In this document: piece after piece, positions 13,038 to 25,280 of the stretch
Numbering within the stretch: position 1 is the stretch's first letter
How the letters are laid out: each line of letters opens with the position of its first letter
DNA from: Ectocarpus siliculosus
Taxonomy: Eukaryota > Sar > Phaeophyceae > Ectocarpales > Ectocarpaceae
Length of the DNA: 64,000 bases
Direction of reading: 5' to 3'
Assembly (NCBI GenBank): GCA_000310025.1
Contig: FN648785.1
Location: forward strand, 239,371 to 303,370
Position numbers and translations under genes: made by a program
The notes under the pieces: generated by a model
What the model was told of the DNA's origin: nothing
Seen by the model: the letters and a program-made list of their open reading frames with translations, nothing else
Databases searched by the model: none

Positions 13038-14844
13038 ATGACGAGCAAGCTGCCGCCGCCACCGGAGAAGCAGCCGCCTCTGGGCGACCTGCCCGCGGGG
13101 GTCCCGTACGAGGCCATCCTCACCGCGGTGGGTACCCTGGCGGAGCAGTCCCCGTCGGCGGGCGGCGGGGTTTCCGCCACGGGGGCGGTGAACGTGATCC
13201 AGGGGAGGGTGGACGAGAACCCCGAGGCCGGCTTCTTCGGCTTCCTGTCCGTCGAGAACCTCAACGTCCCGCTCGTGTCGACGTCCCGGTCCTCGCGCGT
13301 CGGCCCGGGCGTCTACCGCGTGTGCATCCCGGGCAAGGAGTTCCTGCTCACGCTGGACCAGCGCACGGAGCCCCCGATTGTCGAGGGCATGGAGAACGTC
13401 CTGCGGTGGTTCACGGCCTTTGAGGGAGACGAGATGCCCCGCGGCGTCACGCCCGCAGGTGTCAAGGCCACCGGCGTCAAGGGCGTGATCGAGAGCGCAG
13501 GCGTGGCCGGAGCGGCGATGATCATGCGGGTGGGCGAGGCGCTGAACGCGAGCATCAAGGAGCGGACCGAGGCCAAGCTCGCGGCGCAGGCCGACCAGCC
13601 GGCGAAGAAGGTCAAGCTGGGCGGGGCGGTGACCGCCACCACGCTGACCGGGGCGCGCAAGGTGAGAACTATTCTACCGCCGTAGGTGACCGAAGATACC
13701 ACACCCCCTGGACCGATTGTCAATGCTGGAATACCCCACAGTCCACAGTAGAAGGAGTGGCGGTGCCGCGTTGGAACTGTCTCGTCGAGAGATTCCCAAA
13801 AACGCACCATTTGAATGTGGAGTAACCGAGCTTTGAACTCCAGCCGAAGGGGGGTGGTGTCTTGTGTCATGTCACCTAGAGTGTGTAGCCGTCTTGCCTA
13901 GAGCCGAAGTAGTAATGGCCGCCGGGGACGGCTGGACTTGGGCTTCGGTACTAAATGAAGACGCCTCTTGCCGTTTTTTCTTGGGAGACACGCGTGGCTT
14001 GGCACTTTTCTTACGGCAACAGGCTCTGGGTTTTCGGGGCTCTGAAAAAATCCCCGCGCTTGCGCACTGCGGTATTTCCGAACGTACGGGCAGCTTTCCT
14101 GTACGCATCTTGGCGGCTGGTGTGCTGTTGCGGTTCCCGGGTTTTTCTTGGTTCAACCGGCATGGCTTCGTTCAGGGCGTGCTCTTCACCTGTCTATTGT
14201 AGACGGATTTCAGTGTTTCAAGCCTTCCTTGAAACGTGCACTCCCTCCTGCAATATATCGTGCAACCTGCGAAAACTCGAGCGTTGTACTTGTAGCCAGG
14301 TTGACAAATCTTCAAATTCCTAAGGCACACTGCTGTCGTTTCACATTGACGTTCCATTCCCGTCTGCCTGTTCCAGGTCGTTGGCGCCGGCGCCGGCGTC
14401 GCCGCGGCCGTCATCGACAAGGTGTCCACAGTGGCCGGAAACGCCGTGGCAAACAGCAGCATTGTGGCGAACTCGCGAGGCGCTCCCGCGGGTTCCACGA
14501 GACGCGAGGCCCACGACATGCTCGTCACCGGGGCGGTGGCGCTCGGCCGAGTCTGGGAGGCGGCAGACGGCCAGGGCAAGCTGCTGCTGGAGTCGACTGG
14601 CGACGGTATGGGACGGATCGCGGGAGCCAAGTACGGGTCGGAGGCGGAGCACGCGGCGAGGTCGGCCGGCCAGATCGGGTTGGACGGGTGGCGCATCTTC
14701 CGGTTCCCGACGAAGCTAGGGGTGACGACGCTCGTCAAGGGCGCCGTCAAGGGCGCTACCGCCGCCGGCTCGCAGTCCTCCTCGACGAGCAATGTTGGGG
14801 GGTATGTCGCTCAGCCTGCACCGCCGAACCCCTCCAGTAGCTAG
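13038..14844 (+). CDS. Senescence/spartin-domain protein, two exons, 363 aa
   Basis: Exons 13038-13661 and 14377-14844, joined in phase 0 (AAG/GTGAGA donor, TTCCAG/GTC acceptor). The ATG at 13038 sits in ACCAACCATGA and is preferred over an in-frame ATG at 12864, whose extension is Arg-rich and unlike the rest. Residues ~1-130 carry a beta-rich N-terminal part (GFFGFLSVENLNVPLVSTSR; YRVCIPGKEFLLTLDQRTEP). Residues ~140-345 match the C-terminal Senescence (spartin-associated) domain in style: Gly/Ala-rich helices, VVGAGAGVAAAVIDKVSTVA, REAHDMLVTGAVALGRVWEA, and the closing LDGWRIFRFPTKLGVTTLVK segment typical of plant ERD7 and animal spartin. Known members act at lipid droplets and membranes and in stress responses; a role here is inferred by family only. 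The intron carries a MITE. Confidence 0.8.
13685..13876. mobile_element. MITE-like element, copy 2, inside an intron
   Basis: A 192 bp copy flanked by TA on both sides. Its ends begin GGTGACCGAAGATACCACAC and, on the opposite strand, GGTGACATGACACAAGACAC. Internal blocks (CACCCCCTGGACCGATT; TCTCGTCGAGAG) match the copies at 10756 and 19088. It starts 23 bases inside the 715-nt intron of the senescence-domain gene, so it sits close to the donor. Confidence 0.75.
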
Positions 14845-17800
14845 GAACCTGGGGGGAGAAAAATTGCGACGTGCCTTGGAAGATTACCGGGGTATCTTTT
14901 CTTCAGTGCTTGTACCGTCGAAGACTTCCGGGGGCATGCTTCGGCCAGTTCCCGTCGGCTTCCAATCGATACAATAGCTGCAACGCGTGGCTGCTGGAGT
15001 CGACTTCGGCTGGGCGGTAGTTAATTGCGTCCCTAAGAAACAAGGCGAACAAGGCGAACATGCGGTGCTCGTTCGAAGTTTAAGATGGCCGCTGGTCTTG
15101 CCCTACACAACAGTATCAACAGTAGAAGTAGTGTTTATTGAATGGGTGATAGATTTATTGTTTCGATGTCTTTCTAGCGAGAGGAGGCGATAGCAAGGAA
15201 CGTAAATGCTACGATTGTAATCGTGCTGGATATCCAGTCAATGTATTAGGTGACCTCTAGAATGCTTGGGAGCCGGGGGCTTGCGAAGCGAGATTCTTGG
15301 AAGTGTCAACTTTGTTTGCCTGTTCTGTGCGAAAGCATTCGCGCTGGGTATCCGCGGCTGGCAGCAAGTTGTGCACTGGTCGTAGTAACGTTTTTTTGTC
15401 GAGGGGAACGATTGTGAGGCCTTCAAGTGTACGTTTTGTGTTTCCACTTGCCTGTGGTCTAACCAATGTCCGATTTTGTTGAGGTAAGAGTGCTTGTTCC
15501 GAAGTTCAAAGACGCCGTTGGAAGCCATGGCTTCCGTCGCCGCCGGACGCCAAGAAGCTTTGTTTCCTTGTTTCGTTGTCCTCGATACGCCGAAATATCT
15601 TACGTGATTTGTACGCATCACTTGCCTGCCTGCTTTGTCCTTTGAACCGGTTACGTCTAAACCGTCGTCGCCAGAAACGTGAACGGGCACGTCGCCGGGC
15701 ATGGGCCGTGGTATGCCTGGCACTAGGGTGTACCGACACGTCACTGCATCAGGCATTTTACGCGGCGCGATTGTGATCGCACGATAGGAAATCATGTCTA
15801 ATTGGGAACAACGTGTTTTTTAATTGAGGCCCTTTTTTTGTATGAAAGCCAACGGCACGTGCATGATGGGCGGCACCTGTTGAGGCCAACAGGTGGATGC
15901 TGTGGATGTGCCCAGAGATGATTTCCGAGTCAACTTCGGCCGTCAGTCGAATCTTTAGAAGCGCCACCCCTTCCATCGTTCGACATTGGAGAACAGCCGT
16001 TGTTTGTGTTCCTTGGCCTGGAATGGCACGCTGATAGCGGAATGAGTGGAGTCTCGTCTTTGTAGGCCTCCCGCCACGTGCAGGCTGCCCTCTCCCTCCG
16101 AGAGAACAAATGGCCTGTATTGTAGTAACGTTCTGCAAAAAATACTGTGTTCGCCCCGGGGTTCGTCGGTGTTCTGCTTGTTGCAAAGATCGCCCCGTTG
16201 CTTTGGTTGTTTAGTCCCAGGAGGATGGGTCTTCGCGAAATACCGTTCGCCTGTGACGGGGTGTTAACAGGAAATCAGGGTGGTGGTCGTAGTAATAGTA
16301 GTCCAAAAAGTCCTTCCGGCGATTTCCTTGCCTCTCCTTATTTTTGTCTGTTTACTGTTGATTTCGCAGCTTCTTTCTCCACGAAGGGCCCGAGCACCCA
16401 TATCATTGTAAAATTTTCCTACATACGTGTCTTTCCTTCATGGATTCGTGAACGTTTTATCGAAGATCAATGATGGTGTAAACACCCGACAACAACTTGG
16501 TTGCCATCGAGCTAAGTATTGCGCCCGTGGGCTGTGCTTGCGCTTTTGCGTACAGCAGTGCCTGCCTGAATTTCCTCTGGGGTTGCCACCGTATTTCGTT
16601 TTGAGAGATTGCCCCTCTACCTCTCGTGCAGACACTCGGGGTGGGGGGTCGATTTGCAACATGTACATACAGTACTCTGCAATGCTCTACCGAGCGACAA
16701 TGATTGGGTGGTTGATCTTTTACGCGCACTGCGTGGGAAACCAAAAAAAGCAACAACAGGGCAAGCAAGGAGAACTCTATTAATAATTAGCTTTAGAGAA
16801 TGTGCATACACCACCGAAAAACACTCATCATGCGAGATAACGCCACACTGCCACACTCAAAGGGGTGGATGGATGATGGATGATCGATGTGTGTGTTGAA
16901 GGCTTTCTTTGCAGTGACTGGGGAAGAGCCTGTTAACTGCTGTTACTGCTGTCTGTCTGTCTCGTCTCTCTCGGGAGTTAGGGCAACGACCTTTCGCTGA
17001 CGCGGAGTTCGAACGGCCACCTGACGAGACAAAAATCGTGGCGATCAACCAAAAACCGCTAGAAACTACCGCCTAGGGTACGTGACTTTCCCGCATTTCT
17101 ACATCATTTTTCGAGTGCTCCGGCCAATGCCGTTGTCTACAGCAAGGGGAGGCATTCGCACTCCACCTGTCAAATAAATGTATTCTTGACGATGGGACAC
17201 TCAATCAAGAAGAGTTCCAGTAGTGGCCAGATTTCCTCTGGAGGATTCAGACGTTTTTTTTCGAACGCTGCGAGAAACTAAGCTCCGCTGTCGGCACTAC
17301 ACTAAAACGTAGATGGCTGGTTTGTGATAGCCAATGCTCACTCGCTCAGAGAATGCATACAAGGAGCCTATGAGCCCTGGGTGAAAATGTGCCGCCGCGG
17401 TGGCTGGCTCTCAAAAATATTTGGCGCATTATTGATCTTCAGAAAAATTATAAAGGCTATTTGCTATTTTCATGAAATTTACAAACTGTTCTGATCTCGG
17501 GTCAGTGGTATGAGGGTGTTTCTTATGAGTGGGCCGGCACTGCTGATCTATGCTGTACCGCATCACATGATATGCACTGCTGATATGTACGAGTCGGTGG
17601 CTCGGTGGCGGCGTGGCGGCACACCTTGCATTCCGTCATGACCCCCCCCCCACCCCCCCCAAAGTTGGGGGGTTTCGTGGATTTTTCCCCGCCCCTTCAA
17701 TCTCTGACCTCTGACACACTCACAGGAATCATAGTGCGCATGCGGGAAATGCGGTGGCTATGGGCCGGGGCGCTGGCCTCGACAATGGGCAATGTCATGG

Positions 17801-19087
17801 CTTCGACGTCGCTGGACAGAAGTGCGGCTGAAACCCTGGCTTTTGGGAGGTATGCTTGCGGTGCATGTTGAAGGGTCGTATCATGGTGTACGTCAACTCT
17901 CTCTGCTGTCCCCTGGTCAATAGCTCGCAAGAGCATCAGCAGAGCGAACGCACCGTGTGCGAATACTGTGCCCACAGCAGTAGAAGGAGCTCCTGGGGAT
18001 GGGTAGTTTGGTGATTCACGTGCTTTGTTTTCTCGCCCCTTGTCCTCCAGCTTGAGCACCGTGACTTGGTCACACGAGCGGGTCCCGCTACCCAAAAATA
18101 TTGTTGGGGTCCATAGTCTAGTCGGCTATTCGGAGCGAGAGATGGTGAAGGATCCGAAGCGCGCTGGCTTCCTTAGTGCACCACACGCCTTAGTGTAGTC
18201 GCCTGCTGCTGTTGCTGCATCGTCGAGGCTTCGCGGTCGCGGATGCTGTCGGGGGTTTCCTTGACAGCAGAGCGAAACATGCGTGGTTGTCTAACGTAAT
18301 TTAGCGGCCGATATGTAACTTGGAATAGATTATCCCCTCAACATCTCGACAATGAATCTGTCTACAGCTCGTCTTTCACCCACACCCTGCCGGTAGCTCC
18401 AGCATCTTTTAGCTCTCGCTTTGGTGTGTATGCATGTTGAACTGAAGAAAACGCGCATTGTAAAAAAATGGTACTGTTTTGTACAGCTTGCTGTTCCATT
18501 TGGACCACGTAATTTGCCAACACCTCACTGACCTGCTGTCGTGGAAAAACCAGTAGTCTAAATTTACGCTGCAAAATTGATCAAGCAAACATATGGGGTG
18601 AAGTACAAGTATTAATTCCGTTCTTCGGGGCTATGGTTAGGGTCAGTGATGGAAAAACCGTCGATGGCATGGTAGTATGCTTAAAGCGTTGTACGTGTGC
18701 ATACATACTACACAGCAGTGGTCAGGAGGCATATTGTACCACACACGCTGTGAACCTTCCAAGTGCCGGCCCATTCGGCACTCTACAAGGATGTGTAACA
18801 TGGGCATGAAAGTTCGGTCAGGTAGCCAAGTTCCCTCTATGCTACATAATTTAGCGATATTTTTGGAGGCAGACACATTTTGGAGTTGATATAGCATATA
18901 TGCATACGGTATGCAGGTAGACTGGGATCGGTAATGGGCGATCCTGCTGCACTAGATTTTTTGCGTTGCATACTTGTAAAGTTAACCGGGTCGCTGTGTT
19001 GGCGACTGCTGTTGCAGGCTGAACCTGACCGTCCCGGTGAGGATGAAACAATATTATAGTAGTAGGCTTGTCAAGATGGTTACATTA
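14845..19087. other. Long gene-poor stretch
   Basis: About 4.2 kb without a recognisable gene on either strand. Open frames are under ~145 codons and lack domain-like sequence. An interrupted poly(C) run lies at about 17641-17660. Short TACTGCTG/CAGCAGTA motifs recur, for example near 16930 and 17970. Any upstream exons of the PPR gene starting at 19868 would lie at the end of this stretch, but none was identified. Confidence 0.4.
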
Positions 19088-19277
19088 GGTTGCATTAGAT
19101 ACCACACACCCTGAACCATTTCCAAAGCTCGAGTAATCTGCAGCCGAAAACAGTAGCGGATGGGAACGTCTCGTCGAGAGCTTTCCGAAATGGATCGCTT
19201 GGGTGTGGCATCCTCTTCGTCATGCCGTAAATCGAGCTTTTGCTCTCGGCCCAAGGGGTGTGTTATCTTAAGCAACC
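19088..19277. mobile_element. MITE-like element, copy 3
   Basis: A 190 bp copy flanked by TA. It opens GGTTGCATTAGATACCACAC and its far end reads GGTTGCTTAAGATAACACAC on the opposite strand. The interior shares CGTCGAGAGCTTTCCGAAAT-type sequence with copy 1. It is non-coding. It lies about 590 bp upstream of the PPR gene start. Confidence 0.75.
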
Positions 19278-19867
19278 TATGGTAGCCCGGTCATTCATCT
19301 GTCACACGGCTGATTGCCAACGAGGCTATTCGGGGAACTGTGGGACCGTGCAACAGCTGCGTGAAAAGTGCCTCCCGAAAGTGCAAACGCTGGACTAGCA
19401 GCAACGACAGCAAGCAGATTTACTTTCAGATGCGATGCATTTGTCTAGTTTGACGCAAACTCAAAAGCGTATAACTGAATGGCACAGAACGGATGCTGTC
19501 CTGAGACAATTTGTTGTTTTGGTGACGAGGTCTGTGCGATGAGTATCGGCGGTGGTGAGGTTATGACCCAAGACGGGCTCGAAAAAAGAAACAACCCAAA
19601 GTTCTGGCGAATCGTGAAGGAAGGGTGCACCGCTCTGGTACATTCTGCCCCTTTTTTTCAATGTAGTGCTTTCTGTAGTGTTTTTTGTTTTCCCTTGATC
19701 AAAACGCCTCTTGTAAACCCTCTTCGTGTCGCTGTTCCTACCGCTGGCGGTCACATAAACGCGCACGAAGCTGTGGCAGTATCGGCAGCGGGGCCTGCAG
19801 CAGCAGCATCAGGAGCGGCAGAGCAGGCCCTCAGCACGTCAGCAGGATCTCCGCCGAGCCTGCGACG

Positions 19868-20240
19868 ATGTCGCTCACGACGAGGGCCCCCGCAGACTCG
19901 GGAGATTCATCCTCGATGAGGCCGGGGGGGGGGGCAACAGCGGCGGGGACGAGGGCGGCGGGTCTCCCGAGCTTTTGGGCGGCGTTATCGCCGTCGAGAG
20001 CGGGCCGGGGGGGTGCGCTCGTGTCCCCGTTGTCGGCGAAGGCGGATTCCGACGAGAGCGGGGTAATGGACAAGAAGGCGGAGTTTTACGGAAACTTGGC
20101 GCCGGGCGCGGTGGCCCCCGAGGGTGCGGAGAAGCAGGACGAGGCCGCGGTGGAGTACGCGGTTGGGGGGGACTGGGAGAAGTCCGTCCAGCTGATCAAG
20201 GCCATGCGGTGAGGGTGGAGGGGCGGAGAAATTGAGACGC

Positions 20241-20271
<31 letters not shown>

Positions 20272-23200
20272 AGACAGAGACAGAGACAGGGAATATAGGC
20301 AGAGTGGGTGACAGGCTTTTTGTAGTAGGGGCTGCGGGTGCGCGGCGGTATCCCTCGCCGACCAAATGGGTGACGTGTTGGAGGATGTACGAATTCTTCT
20401 GGCATTGGCCACCCAGGGCTCCGAAGCAACGACACTGGCCGAGGAATTCTTGGTTGTACAATCGCGATCAACGAAACATTTAACGGTGCACTGCTGTCCC
20501 TCCGATGCCATCTGCTCGGTTTGGGTGTACGCAGCTGACCTCTGGTATTTTGTCCATAGCAAGGTTGTTCCCCGAAAGACTATATACGCTGCGAGAGGCA
20601 TCTCAAGTTGGCCGCTCTCCTGTCAGTAGTGGGCTCTTCCTGTCTCGACATTAGAAACCCGTGTGAACCCGCTGTAGGCCATGCGGCACCTCCTCGTGTG
20701 CTTGCCCCAGGAGGAAAACGCATTACACGTTGATATCAGTATCGCAGGGAAAACCGAATGAAATCCAAGCACAGTACTGATGAAGAGAAGAGAATCTCCT
20801 CCAGAACAGGACTTTGAAATTGCTCAACAAGTTAATTTGTATCACAATCTGTATAGACTACAAATCACGCAATTTCGAAAGGGCGAACGCAAGAGAAGAG
20901 CGCCAAGCGTAACAGCAGTAGTGGGCCTCACCACGACAGCTCTGCAGCACGTGCCCGGCACAATTACCTCTTGACAAGAGCCACCCGTGACAGAGAGGGT
21001 TGTTAACTGGCGGCTCTTTGGGGTGAAAGCCTGAAGTTTCCGAGCAAAAGAAAGATGCATATCCCGAGCTCGACGGCGCTTACGAAGTCCTCCGAAGCAC
21101 ATGCCCAAGAGGCAACAGTCAGTCTCTTGAAGCGCACCCTTTCCCTCTTACGAGGGTTAGCCTCGTGCTGTTTTTACGGTTTCTGGTGAGATGGCCAACA
21201 CTGCTGTTGTACCCTATCCCCATGATTCTGCTGAATGCCCCCCCTTACGTATCCTTTTTTGTCCTTTCGTGCGTTCAGGGATAGCGATTTCGTTCCCTCG
21301 GTGAACGCGTACGTGGCGACCATCGAGGCTTGCCGGAAGGCGGGCGAGTACGACCACGCGTCCACCCTCCTCAGGTACGCATGGGACATGATATCCCTAT
21401 AGAACCCAAGTTCACCGTCGTAGTGACCCCCAATCAGTGCAGCTGCGTGGCATTGCAAGAGAGCTCCGCTTTCGAGTCCCAACCCGAGTAATAAGTCTTG
21501 TCTTCGGGGCGTCTTTTTTTGTACCCTTTTTCTAGCGATATTGTCTTCATGAAGACCATCGGGTTGGGTTTTTGTCCTACGTCATCGTGGTTGTTGCTCC
21601 TGTTTCGTGATTCTTATGCGGTATTTTTTTTCGTTGTGGTGCGTGGTTTGAAACCCGTCTCCGAATTCCTAGACAGGGATGATGCGGCTCGCTTTGGTCG
21701 ACAGACAGGCTGTAGTACTCTTTTTTTTCCTCTCCGGGTTATCAAAAGCTATATTGGATACATGTAGGTTTCAGGGCGGGGGTGGAATTCAAGTTCCTTG
21801 TGTTTTGGCAAATTTGAACCCTCTGAGTTTACGCTGCGATGGTGTTTTGTGCCGTGGTCTTAAGTGCGGGGGCTTTCGGTAGCGCAACCGTAATTTGTTT
21901 TGTTTGTTTTGCCACCACCGCCGCCACCTCCCGCAGCGACATGAACAAGGTGTGTCTGCCGGAGGACCTGATCAAGGCTTACGCCGCCCCGCACCCCAAC
22001 GCGCCGGGAGTCACTCAGACGCAGAAGGTATTCTGCTTGGCGATGATGATGCGCCAGGACAAGATCGAGCCGTTCGAGGAGACTTACCGGTGAGACTTCG
22101 CTTCAGAGCCGTTGTTGTCGTTGTTGTTGCGGTTGTTGTTGTTGTTGTTGTTGTTGACAACAGTGGTTCTTGCCTCTGCCCAGTACCTGCAGCACGCCCA
22201 GTCCCAAAGGTTGTTGTGACATCGTGTAGGAAACACTTATGGACGCACGCAGCGCGACAGAAAAAACACTGGAAATGGTGTTTGCGTGCTGGGAGGAGCG
22301 TATTAGTAGTCGCGAAGGACACCAGTTCCTCCAAGTAGCGTTACTGCCGTACAGAGAGCGCCCGCGCTGAAAGAAACCTCTAGGTTTGACCGAGGCGTGG
22401 GGTTCTGAGTTCCTCTTTTGGGCTAGAAATGTCCGCTATGTATGCATACCATGGTAGGCTTTAGTGTGGGGGTTCTTAGCCTTGTTCACAGATAGTGCTT
22501 GAGTTTTTCTGCTACGGCATTACGGCGAGCATGGAGTTCTTTACTAGAGTACTCGGGCGGGGGATCGTGTCGTATCGCCCACCTGACCGGCGACAACACG
22601 CTGCGGCAAGTAGAGCCTGGCGCTGTATCCCTAGTCACGACCGCCTGACCCTGACCGCGACCTCACGTCCCCAGTGCGATCATGGGGCTTGCCTCGAAGG
22701 AGAAGCTGTGGCAAGTAAGCTTGCTGCTGGTGGAGCACCTCAAGCGAAACGGGCTGGTTCCGGGAAAGTTCGTCTACGATGAGATCTGCTCCGTGAGTTG
22801 AAATGTGGTTATAATCTTGTCCTGGTTACCCCATGTTTTTTGTTGTTGCCGCCAGAGCACTCTCACGGCTTTCGCCCAAGCGTGACCGTTCGCCTGTGTT
22901 GATAGTTATTTGAAGCAGAAAGAAGTACCCAATTTGCACAGAACGACCCTCAAGGTCCCTTGTCCACTGAGTTCGACCGGTGCGTCACAATGAAATTGGA
23001 TGGCCAGCAAACCACAACCATTTCGTAGAACGAAGACAAAAGCGATGAAATCAACGAGTACTAACTACACGGCAACATTGACCGACACAGGTGCTCTTCA
23101 AGACCGGACATCCCGAGATGGCAACGATGATTTTCGAGGATGCCCTCGGCGACAAGATCGAAGAGCTCAACTCTTTCGCCCCCCCGGAGTTGGACCTACA

Positions 23201-25280
23201 CAATCACACCGTCAGCACGGCGCTGTGAGTTTGAGAGTCCGTGTTTTGGCTATTTTATTGTACGTGTTACTTAGACCTCTACCTGTCGATTCTCGCTTTG
23301 AAAAGGAAGATTAGTCGGTTATTTTCGGGGGGGAATCGCCATGGAGGCCACTGCAGCTGAAGCACCATCACCTTCGTAGTTTTTTTTTTTTTCATTACAA
23401 CCCAACGACGTGATCTCTTACCACAGCTATTATAAAGGTTTTGGATGTTCTCATTGCTGATGAGGTGCGATGGTACGATGAAGCATCCGCAGCTTCCTTG
23501 TCGCTCCGCGAGTTTTCTAACCCATCATGGTCAGCGGCCCAGCACTCGGTGGCAGAGCGTTACACGCCGCACGCCTCACCCGACACTCGTCGGTGGCGTT
23601 CGTGCGAAGAATACCACGTAGCCCCCTCTCCCCCGACGTGTGTGTTAGATCCACACACGACCCCCCTCGCTAATGTGTTGTTGTTGTTGGTTCTGAAGAG
23701 CGGCGGTTCGAGTGGTGCTGCTGGACATGGCACGAAAACCTGCTACGAGAACCTTCCACGACCCGGCGCAGGAGCTGTTGATCATCACCGGGATGGGGAA
23801 CAACAGCAAGGACGGGGAAGCGGTGATTAAGGTACAGTACAGCAGCAGCAGCGGTGGTGGTAGTGGTGGTGGTGGTGGTGGTGGCAGTTGCGGTGATGTG
23901 GTGATGGCGATGGCGTTGGCGCAGATGTTGCTGCTGTCGCTGAGAGCGATGGGGCCACTGTTTCTGTCGCCGTGTTGATGCGGACTCGTAAGGGGTGCAG
24001 CCGTTCCCCCTGTTCCTCCGGAAGCAGCTTTTTGTTTTCGTTGTCAATATTAGAGGCCTTCGTGGCATAGCAGAGAGGGAGCGCACTGCGTGCTGGCGTC
24101 ACGTCGAAGGCTTCATGGCGAAAGGGCTGCCTTTGACGTCTCGGCAGATGGTAACAAAGGGGTGAGATGGATGCTGAGCGGTTTCACTCGAAGGGGAACT
24201 ACTGTACTCCGAGGAGGAGAAAATCAAGAACCACGGAAATGTCTAGGGTAGCTTATAGGGGTACATCAACGTCCAGAGTGCTCGATGTTGGCAGTCGGAG
24301 CGGTGCCGCGCTTCGTTTCGTGCGAGATGCGTCAAAACTTCGAACGATTGCACGTGTAGCACGCAACTCATCAGTACCCCCCCTACCATACCCCCCCCTT
24401 CCCCGCTGTTTACAGCCAAGAGTGATGGAACTTCTTTCGGACATGGGTCTGGAACCAAGCATGATGCGGAATAACGAGGGCTGTATCGTGCTGCAGCCCG
24501 CTGATCTTCAGGCCTACATGGCGAGGTGAGGGAAAATTTCCATCAATTCGTCTCAAATGACTTCCGGGTGTAAATGACAGACTTGTTGATTGCGGCCGGC
24601 CACACAAAGAGGAGGTCGAAATTGTGCTGCGTTTGTGCGTTATTTTGTTCAAATATTTTTTTGAAATTTTCAACGGACCCCCACGTTGAACATTTTCACT
24701 TTTTTGCCTTGTTTTCACCTACATGTATACCAAATTGTTGTAGCGAGCAGTTGTCTTAGTTATAACGATCAACTCGGAGAATACGCTTGACGAGTGATGC
24801 GTTCAACACTCGGACGTTTCAAAAAATTTCTTTTTTCGTTAGTGGGGGGTTAGGTATGTGACTGCAGAAATTTGCTGCATGGTTTTTGAGGAAATGGGAA
24901 AGAGAGGACACAACCACTGGATAGAGGTCCTAACGGTCTTCAATGCAAACACAACATTTTGCCAAAAGACCATGTACGAAGTTTTCGTCTATCCCCAAGC
25001 AACGGGGAATCAAACTCAGGCACCCCGTCGGCAAACATATACCGTTGGCATCGTGCATTCGTTAATCCAAAACCTTAGTGCTGCGAAGCCACGGAGGCTG
25101 TCTGTTTCCCATGGTTTTCTCGGTCCTTCATCGTTCTCTTTTTTCGGCAGTAGAATCGAAACGGTTTACCGTGTCGTCTGCTCAGTTTTCTGTCATTCCT
25201 TTTGACGTCTGTCGCCTCGTGTTGCATTGTTCTCGTTTGACTTGTTCTCGTTTGACCAGGACGGCGGGAGACTAAGATGA
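19868..25280 (+). CDS. Pentatricopeptide repeat (PPR) protein, nine exons, ~392 aa
   Basis: Exons 19868-20208, 21279-21374, 21937-22089, 22675-22792, 23091-23224, 23699-23831, 24416-24525, 24854-24926 and 25260-25280. Every junction is GT/AG, all phases agree, and the spliced frame is open to a TGA. PPR-type 35-residue units are visible across splice sites: the segment ending EKSVQLIKAMRDSDFVPSVN with AYVATIEACRKAGEYDHAST; TQTQKVFCLAMMMRQDKIEP with EETYRAIMGLASKEKLWQVS; VEHLKRNGLVPGKFVYDEIC with VLFKTGHPEMATMIFEDALG; and PRVMELLSDMGLEPSMMRNN. PPR proteins bind organellar RNA in a sequence-specific way, so organellar RNA processing is the family expectation. The N-terminus (first ~75 residues) is Ser/Ala/Gly-rich and could be transit-peptide-like. 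The start is uncertain because the frame stays open upstream to 19685. The tiny last exon (DGGRLR) follows a weak GTCCTA donor and is the least certain part. Confidence 0.75.
20246..20290. repeat. (ACAG)n microsatellite in PPR intron 1
   Basis: Six AGAC units followed by AAGACAGAGACAGAGACAG, just downstream of the donor of the first PPR intron. Confidence 0.9.
22111..22156. repeat. (GTT)n microsatellite in PPR intron 3
   Basis: An imperfect GTT run beginning about 20 bases after the exon 3 donor. A (GGT)n tract of similar length lies in intron 6 near 23850-23885. Confidence 0.9.

Noticed and set aside
24373-24400. CAGTACCCCCC as another poly(C) retroelement tail
   Set aside because: Only a short C run, no GGCATGC…GAGTAC context upstream, and it forms the pyrimidine tract before a PPR exon acceptor.
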